DNA of 64,000 bases from Lasiosphaeris hirsuta (GCA_030549175.1 JAUKUA010000009.1:682001-746000), one strand, 5' to 3'; positions 11,992 through 24,390 are shown, counted from the first letter of the stretch. Notes: generated by a model not told the origin, from the sequence alone. Numbers and translations: made by a program.

Positions 11992-14160
11992 GCTATATGT
12001 GGGTGGGCTTTGTGGGTGGTTCCGTGTTCAAGTTGGCGCGCCCAACAGGGGAGCGGCCAGGGGAATGGAGGGGAATGGAGGGGAATGGGGGTGGCTTGCA
12101 GTAGGGCCGTAAGATGGAGAGGACGGGAGGCCATGGGTTGAGATCGCCACCAGTGCCCACGGTTTCAGACAGGGTCGGCCCACCTCTAGCCATTTGCATG
12201 GCCAAGAAGCCGATCCGGGCCATTGACGACTGCCGGAGACCAGCATGCGTGGAGAGTGATTGGCAGCTGGAAGCGGCAGGCGTTGGGGGCTGAGAGGGGG
12301 GGTGAAGGGGGGGGGGGCTTATAGGTGCAGATCTTTGCCCCTAGATGAACGCCTTACCAGGGACAGGGAAGCGCCTCGCGCGTTTCAAAGACGCGCTTAC
12401 GCAGGTCGTTTTCGCGCATCACCGATCCACAGGCTATCCGTGAGTGCTGTGCCTGCGTTGCCTGCTGCGACCTGCGTCCCTGGGGCGCCAGCGACTTCTT
12501 CCCAGCAATGTCGGGCGCTGGCAGGGCCAGAAAGGACACACACACTATGCGCTGGCGATCCCATTCGACCTGCTTCCGCGATTCTCAATGGCGCCCAACC
12601 AGTCGCTCATATGTCGCTGCTCGCAATGTCTTAGTAGTCTCGGAGTTTTTGTGTTTCATGCCAAAGCCAAGCTAAAAGACCGACACACTGGCTCAACAAG
12701 CCAATGCCGAGCGCTGCAGCTCGGGTTTGCAATCTGCAGTCTGTACTGCGTAGTTGTTTGCCCTGCGGTTTGCGCGACAAACTTTGTAACACAAAGTTAG
12801 TGTCCGCACGCTGACAAGCTGACGAGGTGACAAGCCCACTGTCGAGCGAGTTGAAGATAATGGTCAAAGAAATGAGAGGTGCATGCTCGGTAATTTTTCC
12901 AATTTTATTGTCAAGACGAATGCCGAATCCGGGTGTTTATTACCGTGCGGGAGCAGAACGCGTTCATGGGAAATAGCGATTTGGACCCAAGTTCCCACAC
13001 ATTCTGGTTCTGGGTTGAGGGGGTGCCGGCACAGGGGTCCTTCCACAGTGAACCACTGTTTAGCGCCAACCGGGTGTCCAATCGGCCTTCCTTGATGTTC
13101 TTCGGGGAAATTGCGCTTTCATCGGTCCCGATTCTCAGGTCACTCGTCCGGGTCTTGGCGTGGCTTGACTGAGGATAGGACCGTGCGCTCCATTCAAATG
13201 TCCAATCAGTTTCTATGTGGCACGACTCTCTAGCCACATACATGCTCAGGAATTATCACTCGCATTTTCAAAAGGATGTGGCTGTGGGAAATGCCGCAGC
13301 ACAGCATCAATGCCATGAATAATTTCCTCGATTCCATGCGACAGGGCAGAGTCGGCATGGTTTGCACCACCAAGCGGGCACATGCAAACATGTCAATTAA
13401 ATCACCCTCGAGCGCGATCTGGACAAGCCAATGTAGGTATTTGTTTACTTTGCGCTTGCTATGGCTGTTGTATTCTCCAACTTCGCATTGGAGTTCAACG
13501 CGGACAATGTTCGCAAGGTATCAGCACAATGAGGTTCTTCATCCAAAGACATAAATTGGCAAATGGGAGTGACTGTGTGAATAACGCCAAATGTGGCCTG
13601 TTGCAGAGTCTGACGATGGATCATGAACAGTTGGCGCTGGCATCGCGCACAATGGAGATGATGACTTACGCAATTTGCTAAACGACGTATTCATGCTGGT
13701 TCCGGTTCAGCCCACCGAACAGAGATGCACTTAGTCTAAAGCCAAAAATGCCGTAGTCAACAAACAGGATGTGACACATATTTAGGGACGCGACCTCTTT
13801 CCTCGGATGGAACGAGCGGATAATGTCAGATCTTACCTCCTTATCATCCGTGATGAGCACACATCTAAGTATACGGCCCATTGACCATCACTTTCTCAAC
13901 TTTGTCCCACAATACTACCAGAGAGAAACATTTCGGGATCTTGAAATGTCCTTCTTCTCGCCAGAGCGCACATTGTGGCAAATACACCTGTTTCCAAGCA
14001 GGTGTGAGGTCCCGGCCCGGAGATAAGGAACGAGCTGCCGATTGCGGGACCGAGAGCTTCCAATCGGGCAATGTCGTGAGCACCGAGGTTATATCATCTC
14101 CATTTAGTAAATAGATAACGCAGATCTAATCCTCCGAGGCATTAGTTAGGGAGGAGGGGA
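11992..14160. other. Intergenic, no gene supported
   Basis: About 2.2 kb contain only short unpatterned frames on both strands. A tandem GGGGAATGGA repeat lies at about 12059-12089 and an 11-G tract at 12307-12317. I see no conserved protein, RNA gene or transposon feature. Confidence 0.45.
12059..12089. repeat. Short tandem repeat, GGGGAATGGA unit
   Basis: The roughly 10-nt unit GGGGAATGGA is repeated about three times head to tail, in the promoter side of the first PTH11-like gene. Confidence 0.7.
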
Positions 14161-14166
14161 TTGCAT

Positions 14167-14175
14167 TATATAAAG
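14167..14175 (+). promoter_or_regulatory. TATA box of the dienelactone hydrolase gene
   Basis: TATATAAAG stands about 90 nt before the ATG at 14264, a near-consensus TATA box at a normal distance. Confidence 0.5.
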
Positions 14176-14263
14176 AGAGATCTGTATCTACATTTCCCGG
14201 TATTCTTGCCGGAAACCCAAAACCTGATGCTTTCACAGCTGACCCCAACCGCTTGATTTCACC

Positions 14264-15161
14264 ATGAACGCGTTGTGCAGTGAGTGTATCAAGGTATGGT
14301 CTCCAGTTCTCCATCACTGATTTCTCGCTAATGGTTTGCTAGGGCACCGTTCACAAGGGTGATCCTCTGGGGGTTGAAGAGGTGATCCACGGCCTAAACA
14401 CTTACGTGATTGGCAACCGAACCGACCCAAAGGGTATCATTGTCGTATACTCGGACGTGTTTGGACTGCCGCTTCCCAACAACAAGCTCATCGCCGATGC
14501 CTACGCAAAGAGCGGCGAGTGGCTCGTCTACCTACCGGACTTTTTCCAGGGCGACCCTGTGCCTCTCAAGCTTGCCGATATAGTCATCCCGGTTGACGCT
14601 TCGAAGCAGTCAACTCTGTCCAAGTATACCGGAATTCTTGCAAATGCTCCGACGTTCTTCAGGTGGCTGTCGAGGCACAAAGTGGAGCCGACAAACAAGG
14701 TCTGCTTGGACTTTCTGCAAGGTCTGAGGCGCGCAACCCCCCCGAGCCAGAAGATTGGCATTGTTGGGTTTTGCTGGGGCGGCAAGTATGCTATCCGAGC
14801 CGGGCTTAAAAGTAACATGATTGAAATGGATGGCGCAAAGGTACCGCTGGTGGACGCGGTAGTTGTCTTACATCCAAGCCGCCTAGCCATCCCGGGAGAT
14901 GTACAGGGGCTGATTGTGCCTGTAAGCTATGGGTGGGGACAGGAAGACTCAGGAGTGAAGATCGAGCAGAAAAGCCAAGTGGAGCAGGTAGAGAGAAAGG
15001 CAAAGGAAGAAGGAGAAACAGTACCGGAGATGGAGCACAAGATTTATAAACCAGGACGTCATGGCTTTGCCGTCAGGGGTAATCCTGATGACCCGCAGGA
15101 GAGGAAATGTTTGGAAGAATCGGTCACCCAGGTCTTAGACTGGCTTGGGCGGTGGCTTTGA
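14264..15161 (+). CDS. Dienelactone hydrolase family protein
   Basis: A 30-nt first exon (14264-14293) encodes MNALCSECIK. After a 49-nt intron, exon 2 (14343-15161) gives 282 residues in all. The alpha/beta-hydrolase triad is visible: the nucleophile Cys in GFCWGGK, an acidic residue in GQEDSG, and the His in PGRHGFAVRG. The start HKGDPLGVEEV and the segment IVVYSDVFGLPLPNNKLIADAYAK are standard for fungal DLH proteins of about 250-285 residues. These are small cytosolic hydrolases acting on lactone or ester bonds. Some work in aromatic-compound breakdown, but most fungal copies have no known substrate. Neither neighbour suggests a catabolic cluster. The short exon 1 is supported by the conserved Cys-containing start and clean splice sites. 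Confidence 0.9.
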
Positions 15162-17436
15162 ATATGATCAGTCCTTGAACGAGGTCTACATATGTAGCTG
15201 AAGGTGCCATGGGCCGGTCGATCCACCGCCTTCACCTGTTGAAACAGCAGGGCAATGTTAGTTTCCTTTCTTAGGCGTAGCCCGTCTGGACACATCTACC
15301 CTCTTTTCACACATGACTGCGTACACCTAAGACAGTCAGAGCAGTCACAAAGAGTACAAAAAACAAGAGATATAAAAAACCGAGCCGAGGCCCCTGTGCT
15401 ATTCTCCAGAGCCTCATATGCTGCCTCCAGACTAGAGGTTTCGAGCGTGCACTCCACCTCGGCAAACTCCGGCACCGGCAAGAGCTTCAAGAGACGAATA
15501 AAGGACTCCGTTCCTTCACCTTCTGGCAGTTTTGATATTCTAAGCGAGATCCATTTCTGCTATCAGAACAGATGGAGGTGCCAAAGACGGTTCGAGCCGC
15601 ATCTGCCGTTCAAACATCCTAAGCCCATTAGATTGGTCCTCGCTCAGCGTGGATTTGTACTCACGCTAGACTCTCTCTGCTCGATTCATCGTGGATTCAG
15701 GGAAACCTGTTAATGGGCCATGTGTTATTACTTTGCATTCGGAAGAAGGAAAAAGCGGAATTTACTCACTGTCGAGAGTTATGGTCCCAAAACCGAAAGG
15801 GTTGCCATATCAAAGCCTCCCGGGGCGCCGGGGCATATGAGCGCGGTATTTATGATAGCATGACGAAGCCACATCCAGTCATCGTCACAGGAAAGAGGGG
15901 ATTGGGGGAGTCTAAAGCTGAGGGATGCGTTGCTAGTCAGGCAGGTACGCTACTGCCATGTCCTTCATAATAGGTTCTGCAAGGGTGGTAGGATTTGCGG
16001 CCTGCCCGTTTCTGCCCCAAAAGCGATGTTTAAAGGCACGGCTATAACTGACGGGGGCCCTGCAGATACTGACAGACACTGGCTATGAGGGCTGCGCAAA
16101 GCTGATCGATAAGGACTCTAGCCATGCCCAAGACTGGAACGCCTAACCCACTTTGGTAAATCAATTTCACTTCAACAATAAGCACCGGCACTTATTAGAT
16201 ATGTGGGACGTAGCTACGGTACTGATGAGCAATTAAAATATTTGCCCTTTCTTCAAGTGATGGAAGGGTCATGTGCAGCCATCCGTGAATTGCTATTGAA
16301 ATTTGGCACATTGAGTGCTTCAAGTTAGCACAAATGGTGATTTTTCTAAACATGACTGCGTTTTGGTATCAGCTGGGACTGATTAAGTGAGGTGTCAATA
16401 TGAGATCACGTGTCTGCAACTTGAAGGGCAAGCTTCTACGTCACTGTTGGGATTCGGTCTCTTACAAAACTGAACAGAATTAGATCCCGTCCGAGATGAA
16501 GCAAGGAAGCTGCAAATCCATACCGTCTCGGTTTTGGCAACTTCTATTCTTGTTTGTGTCACATAGGGTTCCCAGCTTGTCCCCTCATAGCATGTCTTGG
16601 TGTCTGATTCCCCTCTCTTGGCCCGTCAGAGACCGTTGGGTATTGACGCCTTGGCACTTGGCGATATGCCCAAGAGAAGAGCCCAGAATGGTCTGAATGG
16701 TCTGAATGATCTGGAATGGTCTGGAATGCTGGAAAGTCTCCGTATGATCGCCCTCCCGCACTGCGACAGAGACTAGTCACCGCCAAGCCCCTGGCGTGTT
16801 TCTGTTTCCTGGGCAGTTTATGTTTTGCCGTGTTCTGGAAGCATTTGGATCTGCAAGTGCATCTTGACGCATGAGCAGCCGCGGAAAATGTCCAAAGACA
16901 AGTGGACTGCAAGCCAACCCTTCGTGGCTTCCGTTCGGCAAGTCACCGTCCTTGCTCATAATCCCTTGTCTTAATCCAACTTCATTGGCTAGGAAGAGAC
17001 TGACCCTCCTGGTGTCCACGATTGCAAGCTACCATCTGTCGCTTCCCCTTGTCTCGAGTCTGTAGAGGTCTAAATTTGGATCCCCAGGTGTTGCACCTCC
17101 CAGATGGAGTTGACATCTTGAGGATCGGCAACAGATTCGTCTTGGCAAGGAAAACTTTCCCATCACTGCGGCTCCTCCAGAAGCACTTGTCATTCATTTA
17201 AATCCTACGAAAGACCATAACACCAACCCAAATATCTCTGTTTTCTGTTCCACAAAGCCTTATCTCACGCAGTGCTGTGCATTGCCTTGTGTTACTGTCC
17301 TCTCACCGTCGCCCAATCCCTGCCCGATCTAGTGGCTATCATTCAACTCTGAGCTGGCCTCGGGCGGCATAGCTGGAATATATCGGCCGATATCTGAACA
17401 CAAATGTGAAATCTCGGTCACAAAATTCGGCCCAAA
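15162..17436. other. Intergenic, no gene supported
   Basis: Only short frames without recognisable content are present between the hydrolase and the phosphate symporter. A degenerate tandem repeat built on AATGGTCTG lies at about 16684-16733. Confidence 0.45.
16684..16733. repeat. Degenerate tandem repeat, AATGGTCTG unit
   Basis: Units AATGGTCTG, AATGGTCTG, AATGATCTGG, AATGGTCTGG and AATGCTGG follow each other directly. On the opposite strand the repeated triplets read as Asp, His and Ser runs, but without a supporting gene. Confidence 0.7.
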
Positions 17437-19433
17437 ATGCCTCTGGTTCAGTTCAACTACTTGTTTATCATTGGCACAATATTTTCGTTCCTGGATGCCT
17501 GGAACATTGGTTAGTAACCGAATCCTCTTCCATTCAGAAGCCTTCTAACTTTACCAAGGTGCCAATGATGTCTCCAACGCCTGGTCGGCAGCCGTGGCCT
17601 CGCGCTCCATCGAGTATGTCCATGCCATGATGGTAGCGGCCGTCATGGAGTTCAGCGGAGCAGTGGGCGTCGGTTCTCGCGTGGCAGACACAATCCGTAC
17701 GAAAATCGTAGACACTGAACAATTCAGAGACAGTCCTGCGGTCTTGATGCTGGGCATGGTGTGCGCTGTCATTGCCTCGTCTGTTTATCTTACCTTTGCG
17801 ACAAAGATTGGGTTGCCCGTGTCCACAACTCACTCTTTACTGGGTGGAGTAATTGGGTTTGGCATTGCGGCGCTGGGCGTCAATGGCATCCAGTGGGTAC
17901 GTCCAGGAGGTGGCCTACAGGCAATCAACAGCGGCGTGGTACAGGTATTGTATGTATTTCCTATACGTGGTGAGAATTAACTTTCCGTTTCCTTTGGCTT
18001 ACCGTTCTCATAGCATGGCCTGGATCCTCGCTCCCGTTCTCGCGGGTGTGATTGCATCGATCATCTTCCTCATCACCAAGTACGCGGTTCTTTTGCGGGA
18101 AAACCCTGTGATGAAGGGCCTATTTTTGGTCCCAGTTTACTTTGCTGTGACGGCTTCGCTCATCGTCATGCTTCTCGTCTGGAAAGGCGGTTCATATGAG
18201 ATCAATCTCACCGACACAGAAATTCCTATTGTCATTGTGCTCGTGGGCATTGGGTTTGGTGCGCTAGTAGCCATCTTCTTCGTCCCTTGGCTATACCGAG
18301 TTATCATCAAGGAGGATTGGCAACTCAGATTCTATGAGATCTACAAAGGCCCATTCTTACTCCGCCGCGGTGAAGTCCCGCCTGCGCCAGCGAATTATCA
18401 AAGCCGCATCCGTGACTATTACGAGGGTCATGCCACCCGACAGGACCTTGACGACCGCAGAGACAACCTAAAGTCAGAGGATGGCGTCTTTGTTGGTGAT
18501 AAGGAAGCGATTGAGCCGCCGCAGAGGAAGTCGCTTGTGGGTCCCAAGCCCGATGGCCCATGGTACTCAAGTGCCGCGCTCATTTGGTACTGCAGGTGGG
18601 CGGTGCTACATGGCGTGGACCAGGATGTGGTTGGTCATCAGTCTAGCAAAGGTGGTGGGCTTGCATCTGGGAACGTCGATGACATGCATGCTCGAGCAAC
18701 CAGATTTGACAACAGGGTCGAGTACCTGTACAGCTTTCTCCAAATCATGACCTCTGCGGCTGCATCCTTTACTCATGGAGCAAACGACGTTTCCAAGTGA
18801 GTGGACAGGGTTTTGTGGATGAAAAGTAATGAATCTGCTAACCATTATTTCCGCTCATAGCGCCATCGGCCCCTACGCGACAATCTTCCAGATCTGGAAG
18901 GATGGACGGCTACCCGGCAACGACGAGGCCGAGGTGCCTTTGTGGATACTGTGAGTGTGGCGATGGCCTCGCTGCGGCGTTGGTTGCCATTGCTAACAAC
19001 GGCTGCTAGCATTTTCGGTGGTTTAGGCATTTGCCTTGGTTTGTGGACATACGGTTACAATATCATGCGCAACCTTGGCAACAAGATCACCCTCAACTCC
19101 CCTTCTCGCGGCTTTTCTATGGAGCTGGGAAGCGCGTTTACTGTCATTATGGCAACTCGGCTTTGTATGTTTCGATGTGCCCCGCGTCAAGCGTAATTGA
19201 CCATGTACTTCACTAACTTCAAGTTCACGCCAGCCCTCCCTGTCTCCACCACCCAAGTCATCACCGGGGCTACCGTCGGTGTTGGGCTATGCAACGGGGA
19301 TTTGAAAAGCATCAACTGGAAGATGATAGCGTGGATTTATGCGGGTTGGTTCATAACGCTGCCATCGGCTGCGCTGATTTCAGGGTCGCTGATGAGCTTT
19401 GTTCTCAACGCACCAAGATGGCTTGCGGTTTGA
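17437..19433 (+). CDS. pho89: PHO89-type Na+/phosphate symporter (PiT family)
   Basis: Six exons are inferred: 17437-17509, 17559-17949, 18014-18796, 18861-18950, 19010-19164 and 19234-19433. They encode 563 residues. Both PiT signature repeats are present. The N-terminal one has FSFLDAWNIGANDVSNAW and GLPVSTTHSLLGGVIGFG. The C-terminal one has SFTHGANDVSNAIGPYATI and LPVSTTQVITGATVGVGL. A long cytosolic loop of about 150 residues lies between the halves and ends in VDQDVV...YDNRVEYLYSFLQ-like sequence. Fungal PHO89/pho-4 proteins import phosphate with Na+ at alkaline pH under phosphate starvation (family knowledge). Each junction restores a conserved motif, so the splice model is strong. I did not identify a clear PHO-pathway binding site upstream. 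Confidence 0.95.
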
Positions 19434-20575
19434 AAGAATTGTTTGGGTAAGGGTCGCTAGGTGGGTAGAGGGGGGGTTTCTGGGACTAGATTACTCGTCA
19501 ATTTGATAAAGTCTCGGAAAAACAGCGTTGAGTAGCCGGGGTTAGCAACCCGAGAAACGTTGACTATCTACAGGGCCTCGCTTGAGTAAGTAGGCAGGAG
19601 TGATAGGGTGTCGGTGCCGTTTAGGCTATGGCATTAGTAGCGACTCGGAAACACAGAGACCTACTCGGGACACTGTCGGCTCGGTGTCGCTGGAGCGCAA
19701 CTTTAGGGTGTGAGCTCGGGTACAACAGGTTACCTTGGTACTGCTCGCTAATTACTGGTGTGTCGGGTTCAATGACACTGCACCCCTCCTGAGTCCGACA
19801 CTATCCGCGGAGCGCTGCTTCCGAGGGGCTGCCGCTTATGGACTAGTACTAAGTCGCAGTATCCCATTATTCTCTGGGCATGCCATTCTCTGAATTGGAA
19901 GCCAACCCTTCATTATCATATCTGCAGTGTCACCGTTGCTAGAGATCGCTTATTGAGGATAGACAACCAGGCCCTCCAGGAACACCACCGTCAAACCTGA
20001 TCATATCCCCTTATTCGCTTGATGCAACACGCAACACTGGCTTTTAATATGGCTGCCAATTACCTACCCAAACCCTAGGTAGGCATGCACAAGTCGGGCC
20101 TAGGTATTGGCCCTTTTAATTTTAAAGGGATAGACCCGTACTGCTGTAAAGAGAAGTCCCCGAGACCACTATTCTGAATGCCATAAATCATTCAATTGCA
20201 GTCGTTTGTGGCCGTAGTGCAACCCCTGCGATTCTGTGTTGAGAGTCCTATCTTTTCCGGACTGGGGTTGAAAGCTGTGAGTGTGGCGTAGCAGGAGTGG
20301 AAGGGGGATCTGGCCTGGGAACGTTCGGTGCTGTCTTGAATTTATCCAGCTTTATCCGGCTACTCCTCTATTTTTCGCCTGTTTATTACTATTTACTACC
20401 GTCCTCACTGCTACCCGACAGCCATCAATTGGAGACCACCACTACTACCTTAACATCACACGCCTGGCCGACAACATAAATAACAGATGATCTCGGTAGA
20501 CAAATCCAATGACAATATCGGATTTCCTTTATATCCTGTCCAGATCAATCATATTCACCACTTACTGGCGACATC
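19434..20575. other. Intergenic, no gene supported
   Basis: Nothing with family content was found. A single CTGGGG (a CreA-type motif) lies near 20263, about 310 nt before the AA9 start. Confidence 0.45.
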
Positions 20576-21328
20576 ATGTTGCTGACACATGTCATTACAC
20601 TGCTTGTGGGAGTGAGGGGTTGTGCTGCCCACGGATTCGTCCAGTATATTGATGGGGAGGGTATTCGGTACCGTGGATATGACCCTGGCTTCCGTTTCCA
20701 AACTCCTGCGCCAGAGGTGCCAGGCTGGTACGCCAATAATACGGACATCGGTTTTGTGCCGCCACAGAGTTTCCAAGACGCTGATATTATCTGCCATAAG
20801 TCGGCGGTCCCGGGCCACGACTACGTCAACGTTCAAGCCGGCTCCAACATCACACTACAATGGCTCACATGGCCCGAGAGCCACGTTGGTCCTATTATCG
20901 ATTACCTAGCGTCTTGTCCCGAACGCGGCTGCATTGATATTGACAAGAAAGATTTACACTTTGTCAAGATTGCGCAACAGGCCCTGAAGCCTGGGATAAC
21001 GTCCAACACCAGCTGGCTCAAGGCCTGGGTCATTGATGACTTCATCCACCGCGACTTTAAGTGGCATGTCCAGGTACCCGACAACCTCCCTGCTGGCACA
21101 TATGTCCTACGACACGAGATCATTGCCCTGCACAGCGCATGGGATGTGAACGGGGCCCAGGCATATCCCCAGTGCATCAATCTCAACGTCACCACAGGCG
21201 GGAGCCGAAGGATCACTGGCGGTGTGCCAGCAACGAGCTTTTACGGTGCCGAGGACCCGGGTATTCATATCAATGTTTATAACGGAATGACAGACTATCC
21301 GTTCCCCGGACCAGGGCTCTGGAGCTGA
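20576..21328 (+). CDS. AA9 lytic polysaccharide monooxygenase (secreted, intronless)
   Basis: One exon encodes 250 residues. An 18-residue signal peptide ends at CAA, leaving His19 at the mature N terminus (HGFVQYI). His19 and His103 (WPESHVGP) form the copper histidine brace. LRHEIIALH (180-186) and the axial Tyr197 in YPQC complete the AA9 active-site set. Cys pairs such as C73 with C200 fit the family. AA9 enzymes oxidatively cleave cellulose or related glucans outside the cell, using copper and a peroxide or O2 co-substrate. There is no carbohydrate-binding module and no linker; the chain ends PFPGPGLWS. At about 232 mature residues it is the usual single-domain size. The DUF3431 gene follows on the same strand about 690 nt downstream. 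Confidence 0.95.
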   Translation: MLLTHVITLLVGVRGCAAHGFVQYIDGEGIRYRGYDPGFRFQTPAPEVPGWYANNTDIGFVPPQSFQDADIICHKSAVPGHDYVNVQAGSNITLQWLTWPESHVGPIIDYLASCPERGCIDIDKKDLHFVKIAQQALKPGITSNTSWLKAWVIDDFIHRDFKWHVQVPDNLPAGTYVLRHEIIALHSAWDVNGAQAYPQCINLNVTTGGSRRITGGVPATSFYGAEDPGIHINVYNGMTDYPFPGPGLWS

Positions 21329-22015
21329 AGTGCTTTTCGCAACGAAGGGAAAACTTGAGTCGCTCTCGATCTAGTAAGAGGCACTGTGTAAGGTAGCCGG
21401 AGCAATATCATTCAATCTTCGGTAATCAAGTGTGGCGATCTCGGCGCTGGTCTTCTTGATGAAGTTTGGGTTACAACATCGACATATTCTCCTTGTACAT
21501 AAACATGAAGAAGATATTGTAATGAGGGGCAATAGCATACCACAAAGGGTCAATATGATATTTAGGAATTTGGTAGGTAAAGGCTCCGGTATTCTATTCC
21601 AAGATTACCTTTGCAGGATATCTTTGAGCGTTTTTACTATTTCTCATGCGATCCTGGCAAAGTATAACCAACGGCTGAACAATTCCACCACACCTCCAAA
21701 TATTTCGCAGCGCATGCACCTCATATTTAGGTAGACATACGATACGGCCTGTGATTGTTTAACGAGAGACATGTGTGCAACCTTGTTATCGCTTATGTAG
21801 CAATGATTCGCTGATCACTGAACGCCAATATCCCCATATGGACGCCACATCACCACTAGTCCCATCAAATCCTCCACTAAGGTTGGACAAGCATTTCTTT
21901 TTCGGGGCAGCCGTTTGGCTGATGTTTATCCGAGGTAACAAGCTGTGGTGGCTCAAAGTTATTTTTCTCTCCGGTTCCAACTTCACTTCATGGATTGCCG
22001 CCGCAGACACAAGCC
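21329..22015. other. Intergenic, no gene supported
   Basis: This spacer lies between the AA9 gene and the DUF3431 gene. It is AT-richer than its neighbours and no feature was seen. Confidence 0.45.
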
Positions 22016-23098
22016 ATGACCATCTCGACGGTTTCGCTCCGCAAGATTACTCTCACAATAGGAATTCTATTGTCGCTTGCACTTCTTTTCCAATTGACGT
22101 ACCACACTTGGTATCTCGGCTTACCTGCGCCGGCCTCAACAGTACACCCCACCCAAATCACAGAGACCCTGGTCGTTGCCGCTGCTCCAACCGACGATAT
22201 CTCCTGGCTAGCGGGCCACTTCCCCGTCAGGAATGTAGTGTCGTATCGGTCTTCTAAAGGGAACGAGGCGCTCGCTTACCTTGAGTACATTGTGGAAAGT
22301 TACCATGACCTCCCGGACATAGTCATCTTCATTCACAACCACGACCATGCCTGGCACAATGCACGCCTCTTTGACTTCAACATGACACGTATGCTTGCCC
22401 ATTTGGACAGGAAGTTTGTCAAAGATATTGGATACTTCAACCTCCGGTGCGACTGGGCGCCGGGGTGCCCGGCACGGCTCAGACTGAGAGGTTCAGCTAC
22501 GAGTGGAGCGGCGGCTGCAAATTCCACTGGCCGGACGATTGGCAATGTCGATGGAAGTGAAGAAGAAAGCCGTGAAGAGACGGTAATGAAAGCTGTGTGG
22601 GGAGAGTTGCATCCCGGCCATCCCATACCAAGTACGCTAGCGCAGCCGTGCTGCTCACAGTTTGTCGCTTCCAGAGAGAGCATACGAGCCGTGCCACGGC
22701 AGCGTTGGCTACATTTCCGGAGCTGGGTACTGGAAACACCGCTGAGTAACTGGTTTGCGGGACGTGTGTGGGAGTACACCTGGCAATTTGTCCTGGCTGG
22801 TGACGGGGTGACGACGTGGTGCCCCCTCGAGAAGGATTGCTATTGTTTTGGCTATGGGGCATGTTTTGAAGGCGAAGATGAATGGGAAAATTGGAAGGAG
22901 GCAGAGGAGAAAGCGCAGGCAATGAGGAACGATTACATTACAACCATTTCTGGAGGTGACGATGGCAGTAAGCTTAAGAAGGAGCTTGGGACCGCGGAGC
23001 AGGAGCTGCAAGGAATGGTTAAGGACTCACTACGACGAGGTGAGAATGAAAGATCTTCCCGTGATTCGACACGTTTCGAGATATCTCATATGCCATAG
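22016..23098 (+). CDS. DUF3431 family type II membrane protein
   Basis: A single 360-residue exon starts at the first ATG of the frame. An N-terminal signal anchor (ITLTIGILLSLALLFQL) is followed by a lumenal domain. That domain contains GNEALAYLEYIVESYHDLPD and FIHNHDHAWHN, the defining start of DUF3431 proteins. It continues with NLRCDWAPGCP, a Cys-rich CCSQF, and a WEYTWQFVLAG stretch near the C terminus, also typical. DUF3431 members look like Golgi or secretory glycosyltransferase-like proteins, but no reaction is established. The last 60 residues are charged and helical, with several Glu/Lys blocks, and may be divergent or mis-modelled. A possible GXXXD-type sugar-nucleotide motif was not found. 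Confidence 0.82.
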   Translation: MTISTVSLRKITLTIGILLSLALLFQLTYHTWYLGLPAPASTVHPTQITETLVVAAAPTDDISWLAGHFPVRNVVSYRSSKGNEALAYLEYIVESYHDLPDIVIFIHNHDHAWHNARLFDFNMTRMLAHLDRKFVKDIGYFNLRCDWAPGCPARLRLRGSATSGAAAANSTGRTIGNVDGSEEESREETVMKAVWGELHPGHPIPSTLAQPCCSQFVASRESIRAVPRQRWLHFRSWVLETPLSNWFAGRVWEYTWQFVLAGDGVTTWCPLEKDCYCFGYGACFEGEDEWENWKEAEEKAQAMRNDYITTISGGDDGSKLKKELGTAEQELQGMVKDSLRRGENERSSRDSTRFEISHMP

Positions 23099-23532
23099 TA
23101 AAAACCTCTTAGCTTGGTGGGACTCAAGACTCGAGGCGTGTCACCCTCCGGTCACAGTGACCAGCAAGGGTCCCCAGGGGGGTGCCTCCAAACCTAACAT
23201 AAGTGCCGCTTTAGTGGCTAAGCCGTTTCAAAAGGTTCAGGCTCTGTTGAGGCCTATCTTTGAGCATGCCGCAATAGCTTTTAATTAGTGTAGATTCTTT
23301 CGAGGGCTGTAGTTCGAACTTGATTGAAAGGAACTCCTCCTCCAGGCACATTCCCTTCCGCACCCAGCTTGTGGCATACCATAGCTTACTCCGGCAAATC
23401 ACTGGCTTCGATTCAAGATTAAATTTTACATCCACGCGTTCACAACATGTCACGTACTGCAGATGCGGCGAACTCTTTTCACTATTATTATTATTTTGTA
23501 TTACTTCCTTCCTAGCATTTAGTACTGCTGCT
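23099..23532. other. Intergenic, no gene supported
   Basis: Short frames only, between the DUF3431 gene and the decayed minus-strand relic. Confidence 0.4.
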
Positions 23533-24390
23533 CTAGGCTGCACACCCTAGATCCGCCGTTGCCTTTTGGGGTACGCACACGAACTGCAAATTCTTCTTCA
23601 GCTTGGAGTTTCTCTCTTTAGTTTGGGTATTGAACTTGGACAAGTTCGGTGTGAGCGGAAAGGTGGTTAGGTCATAGAGACCAGCGTCGTGCCTGTTCCG
23701 GTAGTCGTGTACTGCCGCGGTAACGTCTTGTCAGAGCTGGGTCAACTTCCTAAAGTTCCTTAGAGTGTAGTAGATACGGCAGTCTGCCGCTTCGAATCGG
23801 AACTGCAGTGGGATGGGTTCTGACTCGCCATCGGCCTCCTCGAGGACATCGTCACGCAGGTTGAAACCAGTGTAGCTGGTCCACATGCCTTGGTCGCGCA
23901 CGTCGCGATGGAAGGGGATGTTGGGCAGGCAGGCGTTGGCTGCGGTGCTAATGCTACCTGCATGAGAAAATTCAGCATCGAGATGATCCGATGAGTACTA
24001 CCTCACTCCACGGCTGCCGCTGGCGGCTTGCATGGGACCAGTCTCTGGTCGACCGCCAGCTACAATGGTCCTGACGCGCCCCACCTAGTCATGAATTCCC
24101 CAAAAAGGGCGCAAGGCTGACGAGCAAAGACCGTCGGTGAGCTGCACGGACATGGTGGAACGCGGCCAAGTCAAACTCGACGTTATCAAGGTCAAACCGC
24201 TCCACCTTTGAAAAGTCGTCACCGCGGTAAACGAGCGGTCCAGCATATTCAGCCCAACTACCGAAGGGCTGCCCAGTTTCAGCATTGAGTCTTGGGGTAA
24301 TGACCCATTCGTCATCGAAGAATTGCTGGTACAAGTATTCGTCAGTGCTATCAGGATTGTTGTTGGTATGATAGCCATGATGGATTTGCT
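23533..24390 (-). pseudogene. Decayed gene of unrecognised family
   Basis: Two coding-like minus-strand pieces are present. About 24390-24089 reads DEYLYQQFFDDEWVITPRLN, then YAGPLVYRGDDFSKVERFDL, and ends FLGNS-stop. About 23970-23533 reads ACLPNIPFHRDVRDQGMWTS, YTGFNLRDDVLEEADGE and IYYTLRNFRKLTQL, then a TGA at 23731-23733. It continues in the same frame through AAVHDYRNRHDAGLYDL to a TAG at 23533. The TGA where a Trp or Arg codon would fit, and the frame break between the pieces, mark it as broken. I do not recognise the family. The first piece is in the same frame as the HET relic upstream, so the two could belong to one locus or be neighbours. Confidence 0.5.

Noticed and set aside
15585..15605. 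GGTTCGAGCC resembling a tRNA B box
   Set aside because: No matching A box or cloverleaf could be folded around it.
19560..19860. Possible hAT transposase tail (a SAERCF-like string)
   Set aside because: Only one short string resembled the family; no DDE residues, dimerisation motif or terminal repeats were found.
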